In this document: positions 9,450 to 20,399 of the stretch, piece by piece
Layout of the letters: each line of letters starts with the position of its first letter
Numbering within the stretch: position 1 is the stretch's first letter
NCBI GenBank assembly: GCA_036897095.1
Contig: JAYMSP010001123.1
Span: forward strand, 1 to 35,879
DNA: 35,879 bases
Direction of reading: 5' to 3'
Source: Plantago elongata
Taxonomy: Eukaryota; Streptophyta; Magnoliopsida; Lamiales; Plantaginaceae
The notes under the pieces: generated by a model
The model's input: the letters and a program-made list of their open reading frames with translations, nothing else
Told to the model about the DNA's origin: nothing
Database searches by the model: none
Program-made: the position numbers and the translations under genes

Positions 9450-9895
9450 GGGCAGTCGCTAAGTGCCATGCGGAGCGAAGTGCTACATCGCGCATTTATG
9501 GTGGGAGCCACCACTCGAGTCCGTAGGGGCAACCTCTAGAGGACTGACCCTTAATGAGTACAATAACTAAATATATTTTGTTGGAATAAAACCTCCGTTC
9601 GGGATGTTGAATCAAAGAAATAACATGAAGTACTATGAAAGAATCGATAACGATATACGTTTTTAACGATACTTGATTTGAATTGGAGCAGTCGCTAAGT
9701 GCAATACGGAGCGAAGTGCTACATTGTGTATTTACGGTGGGAGCCACCTCTCGAGTCCATAGGGGTCATCTCTAGAGGATTGACCTTTAACGTGTGCAAT
9801 AATTGAATATATATTGTTAGAATAAACTCCTCGTTCGGGATGTTATATCAAAGAAAGAACAAATATAATCTAAAAGAATCGATAACGATAAATGA
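9450..9895. repeat. 236-bp direct duplication in left LTR
   Basis: Two copies start with GCAGTCGCTAAGTGC at about 9452 and 9688 and share GGAGCGAAGTGCTACAT, GGTGGGAGCCACC, CTCGAGTCC, CGTTCGGGATGTT and GAATCGATAACGATA. The right LTR has the same duplication, so it predates the insertion. Confidence 0.9.
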
Positions 9896-10366
9896 GTTTG
9901 CTAATGCAAAATGTGCATTAAGGTTTTAGGTCGATTCTAACAAATCTTACCCAATTGATCTCTTTAAACACGTTTTCTAGATATCTGTCACTTTTGAACA
10001 AACAAATCAAATTTTCCTTAAATAAGTCCCCACCCTGTTACCCACTGGGCTCGTTTAGCTCACCCCATTTTTCAAAAATATTTCAGACGAATCGGGTTCT
10101 GGTGGAATTGGTCGTGTCCCATCGAGTGAGGATTCATGAATGCAAGAAGAAGCTTTCGCTGACGAATCAAGAGGTTTACGCTTCCCGATTATTGGAATAG
10201 TTGTTAGATAATTATTTTCAAAATGTGTATTCTTTTATGCAACAAGATGTTTTGTATGCTAAATTCTCGAAGAATTGTAATTAGATATTAATTCTAATGT
10301 ATATTATTAGTTGCATAGTTACTTATATGCATCGTATCCCCTCCCAAATTTCTGGGGTTTTACATG

Positions 10367-10378
10367 TGGTATCAGAGC
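10367..10378 (+). promoter_or_regulatory. Primer binding site (initiator Met-tRNA)
   Basis: TGGTATCAGAGC lies two bases after the left LTR. It is the standard complement to the 3' end of plant initiator methionine tRNA used to prime minus-strand DNA synthesis. Confidence 0.93.
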
Positions 10379-11140
10379 CTTGTCAGTGCTGATCGGGCAA
10401 TACCAGGACAGGGTCCTCTGTCTGTGGGTACTGATGTATATATGATAACCTTGAACTGATAATATTAAATATCAATAAAAAAATTTTAAACAACAACAAC
10501 AACAAACAACAATAATAACGTTTAGAATAAAAAAAAAAGAAAAAAGAAGATGACAAATATGCAAAAATAACTCAAGGTTTATTAAATAAATCATAACCCC
10601 TAAGTCACTCGTTAGGACAGAACAAAGATTCAAACCGAATCATGAATTCAATAATGACGGATGGAAATAACCAACTATTTTCTTTAATCGTATTCATGAA
10701 TAAAAAAAAAGAAAGTACAAATGTTAGATCCACGTTGATTTCTTCTTCGAAGTTATGTCTTCTCTTTAAGTCACAACCCCATTTTCTAAGGAAATTTAGT
10801 AGTATTATCGGAAAACTCATTAAATTATAGACGCATGAACATAATCCGAGGAATGACTCAGTTGTCATCAGTCTCGCTTGGGTTGACATCCATGAGAAGA
10901 GTTTCGTATTAAAAGGATGACAAGGAAGTATAGTTTGAACTGGGATAATGAGTAGCAAAATTTATTTAAGCTACACATGGAAGGATCTTATAGATAAATG
11001 GTGTATCAGACCAAGATGTCAAGGACTGAAGTATACGTACCCTGGACAAGTATCGATCCTAAATGAATTAGTTGATGTGTCTTCCAAGAAGCTGACACGT
11101 GTGCAACCCCATCAAAGTCAAGGTAAAATTACCATAGAAA
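10379..11140 (+). other. Leader and remnant of the gag region, no recognisable protein
   Basis: The first part contains CAACAACAACAACAA and AT-rich sequence. No gag capsid or zinc-knuckle motif is readable. An 84-codon frame at 10948-11202 runs into the reverse transcriptase remnant in the wrong frame, and I do not consider it a gene. Confidence 0.5.
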
Positions 11141-13150
11141 GCATTTTGGGAACTTGGATTGCCAAACTGCAGTCCCTTAGGGATCACCCGTGTTATTCTT
11201 GAAGAAAAACAACGTGATTTTCCGGCTATAAGCAAACTGTCGAAAATTGAACAAGGTGACTGTTAAGAATAGGTATCATATGCAACAATTAGATGATCAT
11301 GGCGACTATCTTCAAGGGAGCTAAAAAAATTTCAATCTCGACGTCTAGCAAGAGCCTCATCTGCTACAAGTCAAAGAAATCGATGTTCCTAAAGCTGCTT
11401 TCAGAATTCGCTATGATGCCTACAAGGACGGTTTTATGCCTTTTGGTTGATTCATGTGTTTTATGATACCCTGATCTACTTAAAAGAAATAGAAATCAAC
11501 ATGTTAACCAGCAATAACAACTTGAAGTTCCACATAAGCAAGTATTATATGCGGAGTATAGTAAGTGCGTGCCTTGATTAAATCAAATGGCATTCATTGC
11601 GCAAGACATATGTGGGGAAGTCATAGCAATAAATACCTCGAAAGAAAATGCATATCTAGAGGGGAAGAGATCAGAGACAATAATAGGATCTTAAGCTCAT
11701 TAGGTCTAATCGATTAATATTTAAGTCCGTACAGCACTACTCTGAGATTTTAAAACACTTAGTTGGCTCACACATGAAATAAGATTCAAATGGGATGGTA
11801 TGAGCGATACAAGTACAGTAAATGAAATGATGGTTGACCATGACACGAGAACTTATGGAATGGCTCGAGAACTTGTGGGCTATGGATATACAAGGTTACA
11901 TCCACATAAAGGATGCGGATTATATCGATATTTATTGGTAAGAGGATCCATTAGATCAATCCTTAGATTACGTAAGTGAAAACAAGAGAAGCCAAGTTGA
12001 GGACTATGCATCAACATGTACCACCTGTCAACGAGTGAAAGAGGAAACTTCAACAAAAAATGTGTTATTGAAGTCACTACATACGTTCACATGAAAGTGG
12101 TACCATTCATTATCGACTCGTCCAAGGTTAATGATGGGCATGATAAAATGTGTCAATAATTGATCTACTAGCACAGTCGACGCATTCTTATCGACTAAAA
12201 AGATAGGTCATTGGGGATTTTAGACCAAAAATATATTCAATTAGTTGTTTGAACATCTAGGATATCATCGAGGATAGTGCGGATAGACACAGACAATTGT
12301 CATCTCAAATTCAAAAGGTATTTCGTAGTTGTATTAGAGCATGTTCACTTTATGCCATGAGAAGACTCCCATAAAAATAAATAATTAGAATGCAACATCC
12401 AATTACCCATAAAGACTTTCTAAATAATCGAGCTAAACTTTACCTTCGTCAGAGTTCGTGTACAACGATAACTATCAAGAGGACATCAACATGGTGCTAA
12501 ACAAGGTTCTGACCGGGAAGTAATATTTACTACCCTCTTGTTGGAATTTTAAAATATATGGGCCCTACAGGAGGCAGTAGAAAAGAGGCCCGAACAATTG
12601 ATGGATCTTGTGCAATATACGATATATAACACCAGGTTGATAATGAACAGAACCTTAAGAAACACTAGAAAATATATACCAACCATCCTGGACGAGGCTA
12701 GTAATTTTGATAGGAGGTCGGATTTTCGACAAACCGAACCACAAACAAAAAAAACAAGAAGAAGAAAGAGCCTCGGCACAAGGAAATAAAGAGAAATTAT
12801 GATTGATGTACATGAGATTATACCTAGTAGGATAGCGGGCAAGACTTTCTACCTCGTACTGACTCATTCCTATTAAATTCATACGCATGCATGGCATCTT
12901 TTCAGACTCTCGACTAAAGAACGGCTACCCACTCGCCATACTCCTGATCAACCACTAGTTTCCGTGGACCTCACATTTAATCATTGTCATAGCACCTGAA
13001 AAGGAAAACAAAAATATAACTACACCAAAATTATTCCGATGGTAAAGGTCTTATCGAAACACCATTGTGGCACGGGACGACAACGTGGGAAATAGAAGAC
13101 AAAAGGAGGAAGAATTGACTAGAGTTGTTCAACGAGTGAATTTTCGGGAC
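11140..13150 (+). pseudogene. Decayed gypsy pol (reverse transcriptase, integrase)
   Basis: The reverse transcriptase is readable at about 11170-11270: GSPVLFLKKN, then LNKVTVKNRYHMQQLDD. Near 11365-11450 VKEIDVPKAAFRIRYDAY and FMPFG follow. The catalytic FIDD block is not readable. Around 12010-12060 the integrase zinc-finger end appears as CTTCQRVKEE, and near 12460-12485 a Y-N-D-N-Y-Q fragment resembles the block after the integrase core. A final remnant near 13065-13150 resembles the end of the polyprotein, including RDQILLRRG just before the polypurine tract. Stops and frameshifts are everywhere, so the protein cannot be made. Confidence 0.8.
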
Positions 13151-13161
13151 CAAATTCTCTT

Positions 13162-13176
13162 AAGGAGGGGAGACTA
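13162..13176 (+). promoter_or_regulatory. Polypurine tract before the right LTR
   Basis: AAGGAGGGGAGACTA lies immediately before the TGTGAGACC start of the right LTR. This is where plus-strand DNA synthesis begins in LTR elements. Confidence 0.88.
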
Positions 13177-14725
13177 TGTGAGACCCCTTTAAAATTACCT
13201 CGGGTCGAGGTAATACAAATACGTTCCTTCTCAACTATCTTATGCTTAACCAAGAAATTTTAAAACTAACTGACAATTACATGTAATCAAAATAACTAAA
13301 TCGAAAATCCAAAAAGAAAATGTAAAGAAACAAAAATTCATTTTGACGAAGTTTTCAATTCGACATTAAAGTTGTCCAATGGATAATGATATTTAACAAC
13401 ACTAAAATACTTAACTAGTAGATGGACATATGACAAGTTGACTATTCAATTAAAAATACATAGTAAATACGTAACTCTCTAGCATTTTCATTCAAATGGT
13501 GTATACATACAAGTATGCCTCCCACAACATAATCTTATACAATATACATAGCGACATCATCTTCTACCTCATACACTTCTTCTTCAATACTCCAACCTCC
13601 ATTAATAAACCTCCATGGTCAAATTCCATCAAACATCACATCTCTACCTATCCTTCATCATTTCCCACATGCAATTACACATTTCTTATCTTCTCAACAT
13701 GAGAAAGATAATGGTATATTTAAATTCATGATCAAGCTACAACAAAGAAGTTATAAGGTAATGAAATCATATCAATTCCTTTTCCTTAATCTTCCGTTTC
13801 ATTATTTTTACTCTCTTCACTCTCTTAACATATCTTAATCCATTGAAAACTTGCTAGGAACTTAATTTATCAAGCCAAATTCGAAGTGGAAAAAGAATTG
13901 ACCCAAAACTCTAAGAAGAAGAATGTTGAGGTGGGTTTAAATGATCTTCTAAAACTAATTAATTTTAATCCTAATGCATACACATGTTTTTGGTGAAAGT
14001 TTGATGATTCTTCTCTTAAAAAATAATTTAGTTGAGTAATATGACCTCACAATCAATTGGGCAAGTCATCAAATATGGATATCATGTTGATTTTGAAGTA
14101 GACTAAGCTCAAATTTTGAATTCACCAATTCCCATAAGCATTTTGTCCTGTTTTGGTAAAATACGAAATACATAGTTTCATTCGTTTGATTATGCTTCTA
14201 ATTTTACTAGACATACAAAACATAATGATGCATCTCTGAGATTTGGAATTAGGTTAAAAACACGTTTTATAAATTAATTAAAATTTACGAAATATCAAAT
14301 ATTTATAGCTATGCATAACAGAGTACTGTTAGTAAAACCCCAATTATTCATTTATAACATGATAAAATTTGAATTAAGCTCTTTAAAATGGTAGATAAAT
14401 GAGATGTAGACATTTTATAAACATAATCTGACTACCATAATCTGGATTTTATAATTCGGACTTAAATTTGAAGTTCATTATGCGGATGATGCAACGGACT
14501 TATTCAAACATATATAAATGACCTAATAAGTAATAAAGCTTTTGGGAATGAATTTGACCCTAGGAGTTCACCTTCCTAAATTGTAAAGTAAAATTGTACG
14601 AGGAGATGATTTCGATTGTCGCACCTCTAACAAACATTTCCAATAATTATATATGTCGTTAAAACGTCTAAAACATCATGAAGGAAAATAAGCTATAAAG
14701 ACGAAAATACGTATCATAATAATAA

Positions 14726-14862
14726 ACGAGGGTGACAACCTCGCGTAGAAAGAGATTCAGACGAGGGTGAAAACCTCGCGTAGAAAGAGATTCAGACGAG
14801 GGTGACAACCTCGCGTAAAAAGAGAATCAGACGAGGGTGACAACCTTGTGTAAAAAGAGTCC
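14726..14862. repeat. 35-bp tandem repeat in right LTR, four copies
   Basis: Same unit as at 9164-9434. The last copy ends CCTTG instead of CCTCG, which keeps the hairpin stem through a G-T pair. Confidence 0.95.
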
Positions 14863-14875
14863 ATAAATTGAATTA

Positions 14876-15325
14876 GGGCAATCGCTCAGTGCCATGCAGA
14901 GCGAAGTGCTACATCGCGTATTTGTGGTGGGAGCCACCACTCGAGTCCGTAGGAGCCACCTTTAGAGGACTTACCCTTAATGAGTGCAATAACTAAATAT
15001 ATTTTGTTGGAATAAAATCCACGTTCAGGATGTTAAATAAAAAAAAAAAACATAAATTACTATGAAAGAATCGGCAACGATATACGTTTTAATGATACTT
15101 GATTTGAATTTGAGCAGTCGCTAAGTGCCATGCGGAGCGAAGTGGTACATTGTGTATTTGCGGTGGGAGACACCTCTCGAGTCCGTAGGAGCTACCTATA
15201 GAGGATTGACCCTTAACGTGCACAATAATTGAATATATATTGTTAGAATAAACTCCCCGTTCGGGATGTTAAATCAAAGAAAGAACAAATATTACTATAA
15301 AAGAATCGATAACGATAAATGAGCT
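14876..15325. repeat. 236-bp direct duplication in right LTR
   Basis: Copies start at about 14878 and 15114, the same period as in the left LTR. Confidence 0.88.
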
Positions 15326-15791
15326 TGATAATGCAAAATGTGCATTAAGGTTTTAGGTCGATTTTAACAAATCGTACCCAATTGATATCTTCAAACAAGT
15401 TTTCTACATATCTGTCACTTTTGAACAAACAAATCAAACTTTTTTTAGATAAGACCCCACCCTGTTACCCATTGAGCTTGTTTAGCTCACCCCATTTTCC
15501 TAAAATATTTCAGACGAATCGGGTTATGGTGGAATTGATCGTGTGCCATCAAGTGAGGATTAATGAATGCAAGAAGAAGCAACTGCTGACGTATCAAGAG
15601 GTTTATGCTTCCCGATTATTGGAATAGTTGGTAGATAAGTATTTTCGAAAAGTGTATTCTTTTATGCAACGAGATGTTTTGTACGCTATATTCTCGAAGA
15701 ATTGTAATTTGATATCAATTCTAATGTATATTATTAGTTGCATCGTTACTTATATGCATCATATCCCCTCCCAAATTTCTGGTGTGTTACA

Positions 15792-17082
15792 CTCTCGACC
15801 TCCTCTTCTTTCCAGCTTCGAGCCCAAGCTGCCCATGTAGCCACTGCCGTCCTCAGCTGTTACCACCTTCACCTAATCGACTCTGCCCAATTCGAACTTC
15901 TCCTTGCACCTAAATCTGAATTCCACCTGAATCGAGGACCAATCATGACTCCAGCTGCGTTTCTATTCATCCTTCTTCCCCAATTCACTTTTTCGAATTG
16001 TTCGGTAAGTTTCCTCGATCGATTTCTATCCTTAACCTCGATTCGGATTCCCATTCTAACACTAGTTATTATTTTGTGTTTTTCGGGGAATCGATTGCAA
16101 GTTGATGAAGATTTTATCCGTTCGTTTGTTTGGGTTTAAGCTCATATTTTATTCACCTTAGGTAAACATTATTCTTCTCGTGTTTCAGTTTATGGGATGG
16201 GTGTTTGGAGTGTTGTTCATGTTTATGTGAATTAGATTTCCGAACTACTGTATGTTCGTGTTCAAGTGGTTTCCTACTCTATTTCGTACGTTGCAATGTC
16301 AGTGTTGTATTGCTTGTCTGTCCGACGTGACTAGTTTCAATTTATGCTTATTGTGTACCTGTGAGTGATGTAATTGAATTGTTGGTTTGCTCTGTGTTGA
16401 ACTCGAAGTTGTCTTTGTTGTAATTTCATGTTTTGAATCGAATTACTATGTGCTCGTATTTGCTGTGTTTTAGTCAAATTCAAATCTTTCATGCTGGGAT
16501 GGATTAATTGGTTGATCAATCACTGGATTCTTTTATCTTAATTTGATAGGTGTCTGAGTTACTAGACTAGTTGTAGTTGCCGTGTTGTTTTGTTGATTGA
16601 ATAGTTTCGTTTGATTTATTTTCTCTTCCGTTACTTGGTTCTGTCTTCATGTATGTTTTTGTGGTCGAGTTGTCGTTTGACTATGTGAACTGGAAATTGC
16701 GGATACTCTGTTTCCTATTTTGTGATTCAACAGGCTCTGCCCATCTCCATTTCTGTGTAGTTTGAGTTGTAGTAGTGAACTGCTTGTTGTAACTCGTCTG
16801 ATTGTTCCTTTTCGAATCGTTTTGTTGTTTTTGTACTCTAGTCGCTTGCTATCTCCTTTTGTTATTTCCTGTTGTGCTGTGGAGTTTGTCTGTGTACGTG
16901 TTGTTGTGTCCTTGTTCGACGTACTCTGTCGGCATGCTTTAGTTCGACATGGTGACACGCTGCTTTTCCTATTTGTGTTTCTCTGATTGAGCCCCCTCTT
17001 TATATTGATCTGGCTATTAGCTTCTCCGTTCTTGTTGTACTTTATTTGATATATGGTTGTTGCTACTGCGCTTGATTGTTTA
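15792..17082 (+). mobile_element. Probable right part of the LTR split by the nested element
   Basis: The first 200 bases are C/T-rich like the left flank at 7042-7324, which supports one LTR or leader sequence broken by the insertion. A 133-codon frame at 15738-16139 starts inside the right LTR and crosses its end, so it is not a gene. TTCGGTAAGTTTC near 16000 looks like a splice donor, as seen in some retroelement leaders. From 16150 the sequence is T/G-rich without coding character. The stretch ends at 17082, where LINE sequence begins. Confidence 0.4.
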
Positions 17083-19320
17083 AGACAATGGTCTCATACA
17101 ACATGACTAAGTTATAATAAAAGACCCAACGAAAACCTAACCTCTCAAGCACACGTCTCAGGAAAACCCACTCCACCCGATCGTAAGTCTTACTCATATC
17201 AAGCTTCAAAGCCATAAAAACATCTCTGTCCTTGGTTTTTTTTTTGTTTCAGAATATGATTAATCTCATAAGATATAAGCACATTATCATTTATTAGCCT
17301 ATTAGGAACAAAAACAGATTGAGTTTCATAAATGATGCAGCTAATGTGTGGTTTTAAGTTTGTTTGTAATAGCTTTTGAGGCGATCTTAAAAATCACATT
17401 ACGAAGGCTAATAGGAGGAAACTGGTTAACCGTACTAGTTTTTTGGTTTTAGTAATATGGAAAATCTTAGTGAAGTTGAGTTTGGGGTCCAAATGTCTAT
17501 CATTTAGAAAAGATAAAGCACATGTAACCACATTACTACCAACAAGGTTCCAAATATGATGATAAAAAACAACATACATGCCATCAAGGCCAGGGGATGA
17601 AACAGTGCATGTTTTACCTCTTGTCGAGTGAAAGCCCAGGTAAGTTCATGATTAACTCGCTAATCCACTCTCGCCTCCATGGTATTCACAATACTCCTCA
17701 ACGTTAGAATCGGTAGGATTCCGAGTACTGAAAATATCCCCAAAATATTTGTTAACCATATCACCCATCCCTTGTATATCATTCGGCTGGATCCCATTCT
17801 CATCCAACAACTCCATTATCTCATTCTTGTCCCATCGAATAATGGTTTAGAATGGAAGAAACTCGTGTTTCTATTTCCTTCCACTAACCAATTTTGCTTC
17901 GAATGTTGATGCCACATCATCTCTTCTCTGTCTAGTATATGTTCAAGGCTGAGATTTAGCTCACTCGCTCAATTTCGAGTTTCAGCCTCCATTCCCCTTT
18001 TTGCAGTCTATCCATTTCGTCCATCATCTCGTTGACCTTCTGAACAAAGCCAAAGGAGCTCTTTTCCCAATTCATTACACCAATCCTACAATTATCAACA
18101 TTTTCGAGTAGCCCTAAATCAACATCCCAATTTTCCTGGACCACTGCCTCACCTCCGCTATTTTAAGCAACATAGCCTTGAATCGAAAACGTTTTCGATT
18201 TCGTCTAAAACCCCATTGAAAACAATCTCTCCGAAGATGCATCAATTTGGCCATGTGATCCAAATTATGTGTACATAGATGTTGAACCATGCAGTTAGAA
18301 ATAGAACCCTCTACTCTATGTTCATAGCTACTTTATCCAATCTGAGCTGACTAAATCGATCTGCTAGCCTGTTGTATGCCCATGTGAATTTGTATCCTTT
18401 GAATTGTACCTCATGTAGCTCACAAACTTCAAGTGCTTCTCTCATATTTCGTATCCTCCAAGCCAGAAAAGGTGAACCTCCCGTATTATCTGAGTTGGAA
18501 GATACCTAATTGCAGTCGCCTAGCATGACCTAAGGTTTGTTATACCGTTTATCAAGATGTTTTAAAAGGTTCCAAGTAATTGTCCTCTTACTCGTATCCG
18601 GTTCCCCATAGAATCCAGTCACTCTCCAAACTTTCTCACATCCCAAATTAGTATTTTGGCGTCTATATGGTGTTGGGACCAATATTGGATGTTCACAATC
18701 AAAACCTTATTCCAATGCATGGCCAACCCCCCTGAATGACAAATTGATGGTACAAAAAATCCAAATTAGACAGCCTCCATTTTCGTTTGATCCTATCTAT
18801 CCCACGCTTACCTAACCATGTGTCCATAAGATAGACAACACTGGGGTTATGAGAACGGATGAGCTCACCAAGATTCCAAACTGTCCAAGGGTTCCCCAAT
18901 CCCTGCAGTTACATGATAGGCAACTCATCAGGTAGGCAGGGTTTGCCTAGCAACTCCCGTCTCTAGACATTCTGAGTGGCAATACAAAGTTTCTTTTGTT
19001 TCGATTTCGGATCCAAGTCAACTGGTCCTAATTTTCGACGACCCCCTCTACATCCAACATTCTTGAATTTTGAGGTCGGCCTAGGTGGTCGACCCCTATA
19101 TCTTCTGGTTCGAGGTGCTTGGTTCAGGTTGGGTATGTGATAATGGGCTCGATGGTGGGAACTGGATAACTAAAGGTAGTGGGCTATTCTGGCCAAAGGT
19201 GAAGGTCGATATATTAGGTAAATTGAGGCTAGGGAAATATGGCCTCATTTGGGCTGGTAGAGGTAGTTTTGTGGGAGTCTGAATGATGTGAAATTGGCCA
19301 TAATTTATTAGGGCAGGGGT
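17083..19320 (-). pseudogene. LINE ORF2 fragment: endonuclease to mid reverse transcriptase
   Basis: Read on the minus strand, a proline/serine-rich lead-in (19280-19080) is followed by the endonuclease start NPWTVWNLGELIRSHNPSVV (about 18897-18838) and LGKRGIDRIKRK. Next come VTGFYGEPDTSKRTITWNLL near 18620-18560, a decayed GDCN in place of GDFN near 18525, and HEVQFKGYKFTWAYNRLAD near 18420-18360. The linker shows NCRIGVMNWEKSSFG (about 18090-18046). The reverse transcriptase region has PDGMYVVFYHHIW, SVFVPNRLINDNVLISYEI (17325-17269) and LDMSKTYDRVEW (17203-17168). The match stops at 17083 in mid-domain, before the catalytic F/YADD block, and many stops are present. It is a dead fragment truncated at the 3' side, unusual for LINEs, which usually lose the 5' side. 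Confidence 0.88.
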
Positions 19321-19334
19321 TGTGGGCTCAGTAC

Positions 19335-20110
19335 TGATGTGCTCAAGTTAATACTCAGAAAACTATGTAGTAAGCAGTAATTGTAGAACAAATTAAGCTA
19401 ACCATAAAATCGTTTGCTGTTAAAGTGTTTGACTTACAATAACGAAGTACAAGGAACTAATCAAGCTACAATGAAGTACATAGATGTTAAAGTGTTTGAC
19501 TTACAATAACGAAGTATATAGAAAAGACAAACAATGAAGTTGATCAGATCAGAGAAGTAAACGCAGTAGATAGATAAGGTTATGCTAATTCACTCTAGGG
19601 GAATCATTCACGCTTATCACAGGTTGTTGTACATAAACTAGCCAATCTAGTTTAACCAACGTATTTGAGTAAACTTTTGTAATCGTAGGTTGTCAATCTA
19701 CGATCCTGAATTGAAAAGATTTTAGAATATCTTTAAACGAGTTTATTGGATTGCTAGGTTTTAGGAAGATGTTTGAACGAGACATGCCTAAATGAACGAA
19801 TCATAAACCCGAGAACGAATTCGTAGTCACCATCTCATCTCTGCTGTGTTCGATGATGTTAAGCTACTCATGATGGATTGAAGAACAAAGTAATTAAGAT
19901 AAAGTTCATGCATGTTATAAATATGTTGGCAATCGATAACAAGATCATGCAATTCGGACAAGAATAAAGCGAATCGAATAAACAATAAGAATTACCAAAG
20001 GAATTAGGAATTATATGTTGATAATCAATCAAGAATAATAATCAAGCTCCAATTTGTCTCTCTCAAGTTCAAAGTCAGAGTATGGAGCGTTTTCTCCAAT
20101 CTAGATTATG
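19335..20110 (+). repeat. LTR-like dispersed repeat, copy c
   Basis: It begins TGATGTGCTCAAGTTAATAC and aligns with copy b at 6197-6813 up to about 19955 (AACAAGATCATGCAATT). It then continues where copy b was cut. It carries a private internal duplication, GTTAAAGTGTTTGACTTACA and its next 11 bases, at 19419-19449 and 19485-19515. Confidence 0.75.
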
Positions 20111-20399
20111 ACAGTCTGAAGAATTAATAGTCCCATTTTAATCTAATAAGAAAAATTACAAAGGGAATATGCACCTCTCGCCGCAGTAAGTCTTCTTCTT
20201 TTATCTTTAATCGCAAACTAAATTCCTCGAAGGCGGACCAATCGTCTTGTCGCGGCGACCAATCCAGAATGATTTGGTGGAATTCTTGTATTATAGGGCA
20301 AGGACCTTGCCTATAGTATGCTAACCAATACCATTTTGCGTACCATTGGCTTTCTGAGTACAATTCTCAGCAGCCTTACTCATTTCAGCACCATCCTAT
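20111..20399. other. Unassigned stretch, possibly the end of copy c
   Basis: No protein motif is recognised. GTCGCGGCGACC near 20251 is a perfect 12-base palindrome, and CTCGCCGCAG near 20177 is related. GC-rich CGCGGCG boxes of this kind occur in some plant LTRs, so this may be the end of the LTR-like copy c. A 79-codon minus-strand frame at 20124-20363 has no recognisable domain. Confidence 0.35.

Larger units (their letters stand above)
7325..10364 (+). repeat. Left LTR of the nested gypsy element
   Basis: It aligns with 13177-15791 along its length. Differences are many substitutions, the (CTT)n expansion at 7738-7810, eight rather than four copies of a 35-bp repeat, and about 215 bp near 8650-8865 that the right LTR lacks. 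It ends GGGGTTTTACA just before the primer site. The level of difference points to an old insertion. Confidence 0.88.
7325..15791 (+). mobile_element. Ty3/gypsy LTR retrotransposon, nested, long LTRs and reduced interior
   Basis: Both LTRs start TGTGAGACCCC and end TTACA. A primer site (10367-10378) follows the left LTR and a polypurine tract (13162-13176) precedes the right LTR, so the full structure is present. The LTRs are 3040 and 2615 bp, while the interior is only 2812 bp and lacks a recognisable gag. The decayed interior matches reverse transcriptase and integrase of plant chromoviruses. Five-base flanks GTCTT and CTCTC agree at three positions only, so no convincing target duplication remains. 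The flanks are similar C/T-rich sequence, which suggests insertion into another LTR. Confidence 0.85.
13177..15791 (+). repeat. Right LTR of the nested gypsy element
   Basis: It matches the left LTR from TGTGAGACCCC to TTACA. It lacks the (CTT)n expansion and about 215 bp that the left LTR has near 8650-8865 (junction near 14415-14440). It has four copies of the 35-bp repeat at 14726-14862 and the same 236-bp duplication. Confidence 0.88.

Noticed and set aside
9955..10200. Similar 81-codon frames at 9955-10200 and 15382-15627
   Set aside because: Their similarity is explained by the two LTRs. The peptide has no recognised domain and both copies have different substitutions without clear constraint, so I treat it as LTR sequence.
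12549..12897. Overlapping frames of 97, 63 and 80 codons
   Set aside because: They lie in the decayed integrase end of the gypsy interior, lack motifs and conflict with one another.
15738..16139. 133-codon plus-strand frame
   Set aside because: It crosses the end of the right LTR into the flank, so it cannot be an ancestral gene. No domain is seen.
16647..16986. Overlapping frames of 103 and 74 codons on opposite strands
   Set aside because: Low-complexity T/G-rich DNA; compositions are biased (Thr/Ser/Arg or Val/Leu/Phe) and no motif is present.
19085..19282. 65-codon plus-strand frame
   Set aside because: It is antisense to the proline-rich lead-in of the minus-strand LINE.
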